Source: Diogma glabrata (lineage: Eukaryota > Arthropoda > Insecta > Diptera > Cylindrotomidae). Taken from it: a DNA stretch of 64,000 nt. The stretch spans positions 129,253,143 through 129,317,142 of the forward strand of contig OY856186.1 of assembly GCA_963693315.1 (NCBI GenBank), given 5' to 3'. The notes below the pieces were generated by a model. That model saw only the letters and a list, made by a program, of their open reading frames with translations, searched no databases and was not told the DNA's origin. The position numbers and the translations under genes were made by a program. Within the stretch, counting starts at the first letter, position 1, and each line of letters begins with the position of its first letter. This document shows positions 1 to 10,643 of the stretch, piece after piece.

Positions 1-945
1 CGTAGAATCTCTTCACTGCAAGATCCAAGTCACAAAAATCAAACAGCGCTAGCCAATCAACATCATCATAAAATAAATTTAAATTAATGTAATCACCTTT
101 ATTAAAGTTTAAATACGAACTCTTAACATTACTTACAAATTCAATATTACCAAGATCAATTGTTAGAAGAATTGACTTATGATGTTCATCGTTTTTAACC
201 AAACATTCATGACATTCCTCCAAATTATACAATGATTCAAAGAAGTTCCCGGATACAAAAACTAAATCCAATAACCGACCACGAGAATTAAATAAGCCGT
301 TAATTTGATTCAAATCTAAGGATGCTAGAGAGTCTACAAAATGAGACTCAAGAGCAGAGAGATTATTATTAGGTAGAAGGCTATTAGAATTCATTTGCCA
401 AGATATATACGGTAAGTTGAAATCGCCGAACACCAGTACTATTGTACTATCGTCAATAGATTCAACAATAGACGTTATGATGTTACAGTGCTCAGAATAA
501 AATATTAAATTAGAACTGGGGGGAATGTAATGAGCTCCAATCACAAACTTCCTTAAAGGAGTTTTAACTTTAGCCCACACAGCCTCACAGTCCAATGGCG
601 ATACAAAATCAATCTTTTTGGAAATAAAGTCAGATTTTAATGCAATCAGCACACCTCCGCCTCGAGAATATGAACGATCACACCTGAAAACTACGTAGTT
701 GCTAGAAAAAAGTTCCGAATCAAAGACATCAGGAGAAAGCCATGTTTCAGTTAAAACTACAATGTCATAATCATTGTCACTTAAAGCTAAAGAAAATTGA
801 ATAGTTTTTGTACGTAAGCCTCTAACATTCTGATAGTAAATTTTGAGTGAAGTTGAATAAGAATTATCAGAAGCATTTGATCCAATAACCCCTACATTTT
901 GATGACCATCGTATATGTTGTGATTTACTTTAAGCCCTCTTGAGT
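1..945 (-). CDS. ORF2 endonuclease domain of non-LTR retrotransposon (partial)
   Basis: Reading the minus strand from about 945 down to 1 gives one frame of about 315 codons with no stop, running off the window. It opens with YYQNVRGLRTK, then VVLTETWLSPD (the glutamate motif of EEP endonucleases), a glycine-rich RGGGVLIA, GDFNLPYISW (catalytic Asp/Asn) and RGRLLDLVF. These are the landmarks of the apurinic-like endonuclease that nicks target DNA for target-primed reverse transcription. The frame overlaps the end of ORF1 and has no obvious early ATG, so translation probably depends on reinitiation or a frameshift at the overlap. The reverse transcriptase part is outside the window. Clade assignment below Jockey/CR1 level is not possible here. 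Confidence 0.85.
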
Positions 946-1845
946 CAAGCGTGGGCGTAAAAAACGGTTCCCATATTTTGCACGGTTTGTAAATTCTTTT
1001 ACCAGAGCACCATCAGGCCATACTTCAGGAGCAAGCATTAAATCAAATGTGCTACCAGAAACACCAATTTTAAAAGATACATAGCCACGGTTACCATCGT
1101 CACCTTTAGGTTTCAATTGCGTTAGTACCATATCTTCAATATCAAATTTACTTTTAATGTAGTTCCTAACATCTTCATAATTAACTTCCTTATGCAACCT
1201 AGACACAAACAACCATTTGAGAGGTTGAACTGTCCGTAGTGACGTATTTAGTATACCACTGCCGATTATCACTTCAGAAGAGTTTTTATTCCCAGTTTCT
1301 ACCGAACCAGTAGATAAAGGTTCAGAAGCACCTACATTAATACTAGATCCTTTTGATTTGCTTACAATTTTGGATCCAGATTGGATGTTGTTAGAAGCAG
1401 GTATATCTTTTGAAGACTTAGAAGCAGGACTATCTTTAAAAGGTTTAATATTTTTATTTACCGCCTCCTTCACCTTATTCGTCACAACAGGTAACTCAAC
1501 CACCACAGATGTTCTTGAATCATTTGAACTTGCCACACCCGAGAACGGCTTGCAATTTGCTCTAAGATTTTCAAGCGCAACATGCAGTTCACCAACCATA
1601 TCTTTAAGTTCGCCGTTTTCTTTCCTGATACTGTTCAAATTAGCCTCCAGATTCAAGTGAAATACTCTCGATGACTCTTTCAAAGCCATCAACTCATTAT
1701 AAATCGATGACAGTGTAATTTTAGCCGTATTCTGAGCGTTTAAAACAAGCGGCTGGACTTGATCAACATCTTCTTTATCCAACAAAATATCCAAGGGTGT
1801 AGTTGTGCTACTACTTCTCAATTTGCGAGTTGGTGAATGTATCAT
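925..1845 (-). CDS. ORF1 RNA-binding protein of non-LTR retrotransposon
   Basis: 306 codons from a true ATG at 1845. Residues about 30-100 are helix-rich with heptad-like spacing (NELMALKESSRVFHLNLEAN and on), suggesting a trimerising coiled coil. The middle is a Ser/Lys-rich linker. The last 100 residues begin WLFVSRLHKEVNYEDVRNYI and contain GYVSFKIGV and PEVWPDGALVKEF, the RRM-like fold with the conserved WP-G signature seen in ORF1 of many insect non-LTR elements. There is no CCHC knuckle at the end. In this family such proteins coat the element RNA in the RNP. The frame is intact and overlaps the endonuclease ORF by about 20 bases. Confidence 0.85.
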   Translation of the reverse strand: MIHSPTRKLRSSSTTTPLDILLDKEDVDQVQPLVLNAQNTAKITLSSIYNELMALKESSRVFHLNLEANLNSIRKENGELKDMVGELHVALENLRANCKPFSGVASSNDSRTSVVVELPVVTNKVKEAVNKNIKPFKDSPASKSSKDIPASNNIQSGSKIVSKSKGSSINVGASEPLSTGSVETGNKNSSEVIIGSGILNTSLRTVQPLKWLFVSRLHKEVNYEDVRNYIKSKFDIEDMVLTQLKPKGDDGNRGYVSFKIGVSGSTFDLMLAPEVWPDGALVKEFTNRAKYGNRFLRPRLTQEGLK

Positions 1846-1850
1846 AATTA

Positions 1851-2590
1851 ATATTTAATAATAAACCGTGTTTATTTTGAAAATTTTGAATAGATTTGTA
1901 TACCGCTAAAATCAAATGCAACCATATAAAATAAAAAACGGAAACTATCCCAGCATCAAAATAAAATCAAATAAAATCATACAGTTATCCTGTTACTTAA
2001 AATTGTTAATTCTTGTCGTGATTATATTTTTGTTTTTGTTTATATGTAATACCGTTGTAAACGAGTAATACACAATTTCAAATGAGATGTTACGTTTAGA
2101 TGTGTTAATATTAGTATATGAAATAAATTTGTTTTTTAAGCTTACATATAACAAAATGTTCAGTTTATGTAGCCTGTACTGTACTTTAAATTATTTATTT
2201 ATTATGAAAATTTCTATGAAAAGAACAGAAAACACATTCACAATACAGTTTTCAGTAATGCACTATTTTAAATGGTTGGTGTTATTCCCACGTTCTCTAT
2301 TGCTTTGTCTAATAGATCTGTTCTTTAAATAACTGATTTAAAATTAAATGATATATGTGAAACATAAACAAACTGTAACGACTGACTAATTCGAATATTT
2401 TTCTAAAAGCAAGAATATTCATATATAAAGAAATTCGCTAATAATTTGCAAATTTATTTCAATTCCGGCCTCTTAAAATGAAACAGACATAAAAGAGTTT
2501 ATATATATCAATAATTAAAGTTTTCTTCGTTCAATGTATATGTTTTTTTATTATACATATACACTGAATCTGATCTAAGCAGATAATTGA
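1851..2590. other. AT-rich stretch without recognisable gene
   Basis: The first 150 bases are probably the 5' leader of the non-LTR element. The rest is AT-rich; the only open frame (about 80 codons near 2087) has no domain-like features. A 13-base string ATATATCAATAAT near 2503 recurs just after the fold-back at 2783 and could be a target duplication. Confidence 0.4.
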
Positions 2591-2783
2591 TTGTTACCGT
2601 CTATGGTTTTATTTGAGTAAACAAATAAAACGCCAAGCATTAGATCTTATATGTTTTCCTATTATGCTAGGTACTGAAGAGGGTCCAATAAAGAACCGAA
2701 ATATCTAAAAACAATAATGAGATTTAAGATCTAATGCTTGGCGTTTTAATTGTTTACTCAAATACAACCATAGAGGGTAACAA
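2591..2783. repeat. Fold-back inverted repeat, about 59-bp arms
   Basis: The arm at 2591-2649 (starting TTGTTACCGTCTATGG, ending CATTAGATCTTA) is repeated in reverse complement at 2725-2783 with a few mismatches. The loop is about 75 bases. The transcript would form a stable hairpin. No transposase is seen; it could be a MITE or a small inverted duplication. Confidence 0.8.
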
Positions 2784-3387
2784 TATATCAATAATATTTA
2801 AAAATTTTTTTTAGTTAATTGCACTCAATACCAATTAATAATACTTGTTTATGTCTACATAGAAATTTTTGCTATGTAAAGCTCATAATGTTATATGTAG
2901 ATAGAATGCAGTTTTGTTCATTTGTAAATAATAATAATGGTTGGAGGGGAATATTTTCTCGTTTGAACAGATTTTTATTTGGATGATATTTGGAAGGAGA
3001 AATTATTCATTTATGTACAATGAGAAGAGAAGGATAATAGAAAAAGAAACAAAACACTGAAAAACTCTTACTATATAAACTTGACCATTTTTGTTTTGGT
3101 CGGCAGATTAGATTATTACGTAACATTAACACAAACAAATAGCCCATTTTACTTGTGATGTGCCTTAGTTTAATTTTAATTAAATAATTTGAATAAAAAA
3201 TTGTTTGTGTTATAATGTGATTAATTTAATTTTAATTATTTTATTGAATGTTGATATTTGAGTTATGTTTTTTTGTTGAGCCAATAAAGTTAAATTGATT
3301 TGTTAACAATAAATTAGATAGGAAGTAATAATTGATTCTGTTGATTAGTCCGTAGGGAGTTTATGGTTTTATATCAAAAGAAGTTAA
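2784..3387. other. AT-rich upstream region of the small unknown gene
   Basis: No domain is seen. A TATA-like CTATATAAAC lies at about 3069, roughly 320 bases before the ATG at 3388, and could serve as a promoter for the small gene, but this is weak evidence in DNA this AT-rich. Confidence 0.3.
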
Positions 3388-3839
3388 ATGTCTCATTTTG
3401 GTAAAGCAAAAGTGGCTGAAATAGAGGAAGCTATTAGTGAAGTTGATTAAGAAAAAAGATTGTTGAGGTTAGTGGATTAAGTATAAATCAATCTGGAAAT
3501 TCAGTTTGTAAAAGTGTTCAGCTTCGAAGATCCGTAATTTATTTAACAGGAATAATGGGAATGATATGTGCTAAAGTGGATGATTATGCTAAAGCAATTT
3601 ATAAAATGAGAGGTAAATTTACAATGTTAAAAATGGTAACAAGTGCTGAAATCCTTGAAAATTATGCAGAAGTAGCAACAATTTTTTTTATGGATGAAAC
3701 TGATAATGATTTTAAATTATTTGGCGAGATGGCTCAATATTGTAATCAATCGGCAACGGTAGATTATAGTTTGGAACAAGTGAAATGTCAATTTACAGTG
3801 GATCAGCTTATGTATTTTAATTTACATAATTTTTATTAA
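3388..3839 (+). pseudogene. Unrecognised small gene (about 150 codons), one frameshift
   Basis: An ATG at 3388 opens 20 codons (MSHFGKAKVAEIEEAISEVD) ending at TAA 3448-3450. A second frame, open from 3447 and containing the ATG at 3555, continues to 3839. Joined by a single-base slip near 3447 they would make one protein of about 150 residues. Its composition is protein-like rather than AT noise: mixed charged, Gly and Cys residues, for example GMICAKVDDYAKAIYKMRGK. I do not recognise the family. It could be a decayed host gene, an old virus-derived insertion or part of an unknown transposon. No neighbouring gene helps. Confidence 0.4.
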
Positions 3840-4217
3840 TTTATTTTTGTTCTGTTAAATTATTTTCGTCATGTATTTATTACATAGTTTATATATATTT
3901 TGTGATAAAATAAGAGATTTCCAGGGTCAGGGTTTCCGTATTTTTTTTTATAATAGTTCAATTCTCTACAAAACAAATAACGATAAATATCGGGCGGGCA
4001 AATATGTAATTATATACCAACCAAACAGAGTACCAAAACAAAGTAGTACCAACCAATCAAAGTAAAGTCATTTCAATACATTTTTGTTCAAACACCGTTT
4101 AGTTAAGTGATGATAAAATAGCATTCGATAACTTAATAATCATTTCTGTCAAAATTGATGCCGTGTTAAATAAAATATTTGAAGCAAAGAATAAATATTT
4201 CAATATCATTTAGAATA
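3840..4217. other. AT-rich stretch, nothing recognised
   Basis: 3' flank of the unknown gene. An AATAAA occurs near 4188 but there is nothing else to tie it to a transcript. Ends at the left terminus of the long-TIR element. Confidence 0.3.
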
Positions 4218-4570
4218 TAGTCCCTGGATCAACGCTGATTTCATTTTAATGATTACCGCGCTTGTCCTTGACGAGTCCTACAAATTTTGTATCTGCCATT
4301 TTCCTTGATTCTGCCGCCTTTTTCCTCAGAAAACTCTGAAACATGGCAATTTCCCGGGGTCTTGTATGTATATTTATTACCACAATTTCGCTATTTATTA
4401 AAGGGGGTAATTTGGGGGAAATTTGTTTTAGAAAACGAAGTGAACTTTGTCCGACAAAAAATTGTCTGCATTTCTCATGTCCGACAACTCAAATACGCCA
4501 AAACACCAGGGTATTGCAAATCAATTACCCCAAAGCTATGTTTCACAGGGTTGTTTAACTAAAATTAGTG
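4218..4570 (+). repeat. Left long TIR
   Basis: Imperfect inverted partner of 7078-7420. Both arms carry, reading outwards, an ATG followed by codons for MAD-K-VGLVKDKR-like residues, so each arm could hold a promoter and a start codon directed towards the element end. Arms differ by point changes and small indels. Confidence 0.75.
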
Positions 4571-4760
4571 AAATTGAATACTGTCCGACAAATTTTTGGC
4601 CGCATTTTTCCAGTCCAAAGACGGAATCCTGGGGTTTTAATGTTTACTGATTAACACATGTCAGACAAAAACGGAACATGATAAAAAAACCACTTGATAT
4701 TATAAAAAATCGAGTTGTCTGACAAAAATATAGCCGCGTACGGCCAGTCTGACAAGAAAA
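4449..4760. repeat. Cluster of palindromic TTGTC(C/G/T)GACAA-type motifs
   Basis: TGTCCGACAA occurs at about 4448, 4479 and 4580, and the variants TGTCAGACAA and TTGTCTGACAA at about 4668 and 4715. The right arm has TTGTCGGACAA at about 7173. Repeated subterminal palindromes inside long TIRs are what one expects of transposase-binding sites; this is inference. Confidence 0.55.
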
Positions 4761-4972
4761 TGAGAAAAATATTCAGGGAAACGGTTATTTTTGTTCCTCT
4801 CTTAAAGTTGCTAATATTTATGAACAAATTTAATGTATACATTTATGACGTAACATTTTTTAAAGAAACAACGTTTGCAGATGGCACTGTATAAAGAAAA
4901 TTAGAAAATAAATTAAAAAAGAAAAGAAATTGTAAATAGAAAAATTATAAAAAGGAGTACCTAAAAAATGAT

Positions 4973-5110
4973 GTAATAGTTATTTAAGCATTAAGGGCAG
5001 TAAGAGTGTTTTACCGATTGAGGATACATGTTTTGAGATCGAGACAAAGTCGAGATCTCTAATATATCCGAAATCGGTAATACTATTAATGCCCAAAATG
5101 CTTATTATAT
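4973..5110. repeat. Palindromic MITE-like insert
   Basis: TAATAGTTATTTAAGCATTA with a GGGCAG...TTTTACCGAT arm on the left is mirrored by ATCGGTAATACTATTAATGCCC and AATGCTTATTATAT on the right. The apex is GAGATCGAGACAAAGTCGAG. The outer TAATAGTTATTTA resembles the end of the palindrome at 25706-25860, suggesting one family with different stems. Confidence 0.6.
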
Positions 5111-5968
5111 ATTTTTTACACGATCAATAAAAATTTAATTAAAATTATTTAAATAATAAAATTCATTTCTAAATTTTAATGTTTTAAAGAAAACCTTTTG
5201 CCTTATTAAGATTTAACTATATTAAAATTCTTTAATTAACCCAATGAAATTCTCTAAAATGGAATGACATCATTCAATTTTACCAATAACATTTGAATTA
5301 TATACTAATAACAAATAGTTATATGTACTACTGGCCTACTGGGATATTTAAAACTATGAAATAATTTTTGAAATAATTAACTGGAATAATTACTGAGATA
5401 GTAGGCCAACGTATAATCCATAAAAAATATATGTATAAAGAAATGAAAAATGGCAAATAATTTTCTAAACGGATTCCCCTCGTTCGGTGATAAATTTTCA
5501 TAATATTTTGGATAATACCGTTGATAATACCACGAGGCCGAAGGCCGAATATACTTGCTTTCGAAATTTTTGGCAACAAAAATATTTCGATTATCACCGG
5601 CCTTTGGAAATTACTATTAAAAATCGTTTTTATTCACACCGTGGGGTCTCCCTTACCGGTAAGTAATTACTTACCGCCTGCATGGACGGTAAATAATTAT
5701 TTACTGACCTGTGATTTGTAAACGAAACTTACTATGTTTATTTACGAATCAGTAAACATGCAAAATCGCCTGATCGTGCAAAAAATATGTTTTCACATTA
5801 ATTTTAAAAATTTCAGGAACATTAACCAGTTGAGAAGGTTATCTACTCACTATTAATTGAGAAGGTTGAGTAGGGTTAAGGTTGAGATTTTAACAAGGAA
5901 AAAATATTGCCATTTTTTCTATTTACCAGATTCAAAACTATGTGCACCGATAGAGTCTACAAATATAA

Positions 5969-6660
5969 ATGATACTTTTACTCGCTGCGAGAAGGGAAAA
6001 CTCGTATATATACGACCTGATCCTTGCAATCTGTGACCAAAAAGAACTACCTGCTGAATGGAAAACAACTCTCATTGTTCCGCTACATAAGAAAGGTGGC
6101 CGCCTAAAATGTGCGAATTATCGTGGAGTCGCACTGCTGAACACTGCATATAAAATACTAGCTAATGTCGTACTTGCTCGACTATCAGTGACTATCAGTG
6201 TTGTTTTCATCCCAACGGCTCAACCACAGATCAATGTTTTATCTTAAGGATGATTCTAGAAAAATGTTGGGCGTACAAAATTAGCCGCTCTGATCATATG
6301 CCTTGGTATCCCAGAGAAACAATTGTTACTTTGTGTAAATTCACAACATCGGGATCAAATTGTAAAACAGTAATCGAATGGTCAGTTCCTTAGTCTTTTA
6401 AAATAACACACACAAACAAACTTAACCATATTTAACCAAACCATAAAATGTTATTGTGTGCATCTGGTGTTCGACAAGGTGATTTCCTTGCACCCGTACT
6501 ATTTAATTTGGGGCTTGAGTACGAGATAAAAAAGCCGAATTAAGAGAAAAAACTGCACATTTAATAAATCTAGTCAAGTCTTGATTATGCTTGTCTTGGT
6601 TGTGCTGATGATATTTCGATTCTCGGACGTAGACCAAGCGATATTAAGGACATAGTCTTT
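5969..6660 (+). pseudogene. Decayed non-LTR reverse transcriptase fragment
   Basis: Scattered over three frames are LPAEWKTTLIVPLHKKGGRL with CANYRGVALLNTAYKILANV (about 6040-6170), GSTTDQCFILRMILEKCW (about 6215-6275), SGVRQGDFLAPVLFNLGLEY (about 6465-6525) and CADDISILGRRPSDI (about 6600-6645, with Cys replacing Tyr of the YADD box). These are reverse-transcriptase motifs of an RTE-like type, similar in wording to the element at 36413-39690. Several frameshifts and stops separate them, and nothing of the endonuclease is seen upstream. It is dead and sits inside the long-TIR element. Confidence 0.75.
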
Positions 6661-6878
6661 CACGATTCCAAGCGGTTTATACATCAACAACGGTAACATA
6701 AAAGAACATGTCTCCCAGCAATCTGAAAACTGGTGACTATTAAGTAGAACGCGTGGAAAACATAAAATACCTCGCCTCTATACTATACCATCTTTAAATG
6801 ACATGACCCCGTGTCACTGCCACATACAGTTTTCCACGCATACCGGAAACTTGTGCGATCAAAAAGTCTTTCGCGGTN

Positions 6879-7077
6879 NNNNNNNNNNNNNNNNNNNNNN
6901 NNNNNNNNNNNNNNNNNNNNNNNNNNNNNNNNNNNNNNNNNNNNNNNNNNNNNNNNNNNNNNNNNNNNNNNNNNNNNNNNNNNNNNNNNNNNNNNNNNNN
7001 NNNNNNNNNNNNNNNNNNNNNNNNNNNNNNNNNNNNNNNNNNNNNNNNNNNNNNNNNNNNNNNNNNNNNNNNNNNNN
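6879..7077. other. Assembly gap (N run)
   Basis: About 199 undetermined bases. The right TIR resumes immediately after it, so the missing sequence is inside the long-TIR element. Confidence 0.99.
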
Positions 7078-7420
7078 GGCCCTTCAGTTTCACTAACTTT
7101 TGTTCAACAATCCTGTACAAATTAGCTTTGTGGTAATTGATATTACAATACCACAGTATTTTGGCGTTTTTGAGTTGTCGGACAAATTAACCCTCGTTTT
7201 CTAAAACAAATTTCCACCCTCTTTAATATATAGCAAAATTGTGGTAATAAATATTCAAGACCCGAGAGATCGCCATGTTTCAGAGTTTTCAGAGGAAAAA
7301 GCGGCCGAATCAAGGAAAATGGCAGATAAAAAAGTTGTAGGACTCGTCAAGGACAAGCGCCTTACGGAGTATAAAATATGTGGTAATCATCAAATTAAGT
7401 CGGCGCGGACCCAGGGACTA
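7078..7420 (-). repeat. Right long TIR
   Basis: Inverted partner of 4218-4570. It abuts the gap on the left and the next element (7422) on the right. Confidence 0.75.
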
Positions 7421-7744
7421 ATAGGGTTTCAAAATTACCGATTTTTCAATAATGGTAATACCAATCTAAGCATCTCACAATGCCGGTATTACTGGTAATA
7501 CCGATATTCCAGAAACTCGAACAATTAGAGCATTTTTGTTTGTAAATTGATAAAAATAAATATAAGCAAAATATTTAAATTGATCAGTTTTTAATAAGGT
7601 TTATTTTACTTCAATTAGTAGATTAAAGATTACAATTAAAATTAATTATCATTTTCAATAAACAAAAATATAATGATAAACAATTTTATAAAAAGGAAAG
7701 TGTTGCAATGAACTTTAAAAAGAAACACTTCAATAGATAAAAAA

Positions 7745-8337
7745 AACAATTTAAAAAACACACTTTTAGAAAAACGAACTAAAAAGTAGAAAATAAATTT
7801 TGCATTAACACCAGCGTTATGTCTTTTATAATTATATTTCCTTTGAAATTGTTAGAAGAAAAAATATTTAAATGGTACTCAACACATCTTAGCATAGATG
7901 CAAATATTAAATTTTTGACTAATTTAAAATGCTAATTTTCGATTGACAAACAGTTTTCCGTTCCCATTTGTTACATAAAATAAAAGTGGGTGGCGCATAC
8001 ATTAATATAGAAAAGGAGCAAATGTATTCTATGTTAATCTCTAACAAGAGAGACTACCAACGTTTATTCCCTTTCCTTTCTGAATGCGCCACCCACTTTT
8101 ATTTTATGTAACAAATGGAACGGAAAACTGTTTATCAATGGAAAATTAGCATTTTAAATTAGTCAAAAATTTAATATTTGCATCTATGCTAAGATGTGTT
8201 AAATACCATTTAAATATTTTTTCTTCTAACAATTTCAAAGGAAATATAATTATAAAAGACATAACGCTGGTGTTAGTGCAAAATTTATTTTCTCCTTTTA
8301 AGTTCGTTTTTCAAAAAGTGTGTTTTTAATTTTTTTT
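7745..8337. repeat. Long hairpin, about 254-bp arms, 85-base loop
   Basis: 7745-7998 is mirrored by 8084-8337 with high identity over landmarks such as AACACCAGCGTTATGTC, CAAACAGTTTTCCGTTCC and GTGGGTGGCGCAT. A transcript through it would fold into a near-continuous double strand, a natural substrate for Dicer. It could equally be a MITE with very long arms. Confidence 0.85.
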
Positions 8338-8648
8338 ATATATTTTTTTTATTTTAGAGTTTTTAGTTATATAATTTTACCTACAAATAAGTTAACCACA
8401 TTATTTCACAGAAAATACACCATAAGTAAAACTAGCAATTAAATCACTTACCGAAAATTTAATATTCTTTGAAATTTAAAGTAATTTTAATAAGGTTAAT
8501 TGCATTATAACGTTATTTAAACATCCAGTGTAAAATTTTAGTACGTTTCTTTGCTCATTGTATTAATTTTAAGTTGTACATAAATTATTAAATATGAGAT
8601 TTCGCCCAAATGTCAAGTTTTTTTCGGAAAAAAGGTCTGTATTATAGA

Positions 8649-9093
8649 GCTTTTTCCTTAAAATTCGAATCGTTATATTACTGTATGTAATTGACAGATT
8701 ACATACAGCAATGATAATTAGAAATCATTAATTATGTATTAAAATGTATTGAAAAAATAATAATTATGCAACTATAGTAAAAAAACTTAACGAGAACACA
8801 AAACAATCTGGATTTAGAAGAAATAACAATTATTTAAATTTTCGAAATACAAATCACTCATTATTTACAATTTAAGGCCATTTTTTCATATAAAAATGAC
8901 AAAAATGTGTAATATGTCCTCTATTATAATGAGATACTCAGTATGAGCAAAATTTCAGCGCGGTAAATGGGCATTCAGATCTTATGGATTTTCATATTTT
9001 CATACATAATAACTGATTTTTAATTATCATTGCTGTATGTAATCTGTCAAATACACCAAAATAACGATTTGAACTTTAAGAAAAAAGGTCTAT
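8649..9093. repeat. Inverted repeat (about 90-bp arms) with overlapping direct repeat
   Basis: Arms 8649-8738 and 9003-9093 share TTACATACAGCAATGATAAT in inverted orientation. The loop segment around 8855-8960 (TCATTATTTACAATTTAAGG) recurs in direct orientation at 9137-9245. Copies of both lie in the second duplication unit, offset by about 14.01 kb. Confidence 0.75.
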
Positions 9094-9500
9094 CAGTTTT
9101 TAACGAAATGTCATACTTTTATTTTTGTTTGTGTTCATTATTTACAATGTAAGGCCTTTTATCCATATGAAATGACACAAACATGTATGATGTCTATGAT
9201 TATAATGATATACACAGTATTACCAAAATTCCTTCGCTCAAAATGAGTCAACCAGAGGATGAGGATTTCAGTGCAATTCTTTAAGGTCTTTCAGAATGAA
9301 GAAAAATTTGATTTTTTTTTTTCTTCAGATTTATAAAGTTTTTTGCTTTAAAAGTTTTAGAAATACGTACTGACTGCTTCAACAAACTTGTCTTTTCAAT
9401 TTGGGATCAATCACATAATGGGAAGTTACTGAAAAATGAATCACAAAATTCCACCCATCAAAGCTCTCAAGAGTCAAGTTAAATAAAAGTGTGTAAAAAC

Positions 9501-9876
9501 CAGGGTTGTGCCGTAGACAAAATAGATTACTTTACATGTATAGATTACGCATAGATTACGTGTAAATTACGCGAGATATTTTCGTGTAATCTATAATGTA
9601 AACTATAAATGTAATCTATTTAATTGATATGTGAATTCTAAAATTTTTTAGCAATAAATTAACTTTTTTCAAGATCGCAAGATCCTGTTTTTGACAATAT
9701 TATTGATTATGTCTTTTAAGAAAAATTTTTCATAGGGATAATACAATATTTCCACATATTTCTTCTTAAATCAAAACTAATAGATTACGCCAAATTTACA
9801 TAGATGACATAGATTACATTACATAGATTACATGTAATGTAATCTATTTTGGACTACGCGTAAAGGAACAACCCTG
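9501..9876. mobile_element. hAT MITE with TAGATTAC repeats, copy 1
   Basis: 376 bp with termini CAGGGTTGTGCC and GGAACAACCCTG, flanked by a perfect 8-base duplication GTAAAAAC (9493-9500 and 9877-9884). This is the hAT signature. It is filled from both ends with TAGATTAC (or GTAATCTA) units. No coding capacity. Confidence 0.9.
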
Positions 9877-10340
9877 GTAAAAACAAAGCAATAGCAACCT
9901 TTTATAAAGAATTAATCGTTACAATTTAAATTACATCTATTTGTACGTATGTATTCAGTTTTGGCCAATAGAATTTGACAAAATCATTTTGGAACGCACA
10001 CATTAAAACACTCACACCGACCTGCGTAATTTTAAAATTAGGAAAATTCTTAACTTCATCTAAAGCTGTAAATTGTTCGAGTAGTGGTCAATGAGATTCT
10101 GTGGTATCACAATGGACCCTTTTTGACCTAAGTGAGCTGTCCTGTTCTTATATTATGATGAAAGCCACTGGAACTTTACTTAACCTTCTCACCATTAAAG
10201 TTGCAGTTAACTTTCTAGTTTTAGTATATGAGTTTTATATAAAGTGACAAATTGGTAATACCGGGCTTTAATACCGAAATGAGATTTTAAGGTCAATACC
10301 GGTATTAACGGTAATACCGTTACCGGTATTGGAAGCCCTA

Positions 10341-10643
10341 ATTAAGAACAAATAGATTTACGATAACAGTCTCTTATTAATTGGTCAATATTATTTTTTA
10401 TTTCTAAAGTATCAAGTAAAACAATTTTGCTATCGTATACGCAAGTTGAACAGTGAATTAAGGTGGATGATTTAAATCGTCATACACTAAAAGAACAGTC
10501 AATCGACAAACAAAATTTACGAAAAGGGAAGTGAAAAGGGAAGTTGCAAAAGGGAAGTGAAAAATCTGCAATATTCTACAAAAAACTAATCATATGTATT
10601 AATAGTGCACGAGCTTCAATCAAGTGGTTTAATAAAAACAAAC
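10341..10643. other. Unique-looking stretch between hAT end and gypsy insertion
   Basis: No gene. Contains three short units AAAAGGGAAGT(T/G) at about 10515-10563. Ends with the gypsy target site AAAC. Confidence 0.4.

Larger units (their letters stand above)
1..1850 (-). mobile_element. Non-LTR retrotransposon (Jockey/CR1-like), 5' half, cut by window edge
   Basis: ORF1 (925-1845) is followed with a short overlap by an apurinic-endonuclease-type ORF2 that stays open to base 1. This order, plus an ORF1 with coiled coil and RRM-like fold, is typical of Jockey/CR1-group elements. The 5' end is not defined; the AT-rich leader may extend to about 2000. The reverse transcriptase would lie to the left of the window. 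Both reading frames are open, so this copy may be fairly young. Confidence 0.8.
4218..7420. mobile_element. Element with about 350-bp terminal inverted repeats
   Basis: The left end TAGTCCCTGGATC at 4218 and the right end, CCAGGGACTA ending at 7420, are inverted copies. Similarity continues inwards for about 350 bases on each side, including the landmark CTTGTCCTTGACGAGTCCTA. If the outer TA is a target duplication, the element proper begins GTCCCTGG. The interior holds a palindromic MITE (4973-5110), a decayed non-LTR reverse-transcriptase piece and an assembly gap, so any transposase may be in the gap or lost. The long TIRs and copies of a palindromic TTGTC-GACAA motif suggest a DNA transposon, but the superfamily is unknown. 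Confidence 0.65.
7422..10340. mobile_element. hAT-type non-autonomous element with GGTAATACC subterminal repeats
   Basis: The left end TAGGGTTTCAAAATTACCGA and the right end CGGTATTGGAAGCCCTA are imperfect inverted repeats. Both ends carry several copies of the palindrome GGTAATACC/GGTATTACC (7455-7500 and 10252-10330). The TAGGG...CCCTA ends match the confirmed hAT element at 58339. No 8-base target duplication is visible, and I see no transposase in 2.9 kb. The interior contains a long hairpin, a second inverted repeat and a hAT MITE. The right half, including the terminus, is present again at 22566-24354 through the tandem duplication. Confidence 0.55.
8554..10643. repeat. Tandem duplication, copy 1, left part
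   Basis: Matches 22566-24657. The end coordinates differ by only two bases, accounted for by two A-run length differences. Copy 1 is interrupted at the AAAC at 10640-10643 by the gypsy insertion and resumes at 21435. Confidence 0.92.

Noticed and set aside
6794..7125. Open frames of about 100 codons on both strands
   Set aside because: Most of their length is the N gap, so they have no evidential value.
7241..7498. 85-codon frame MVINIQDPRDRHVSEF... in the right TIR
   Set aside because: It crosses the element boundary into the next hAT end; only the short MAD-K-VGLVKDKR part is shared with the left TIR. Kept as a remark on the TIR, not as a gene.
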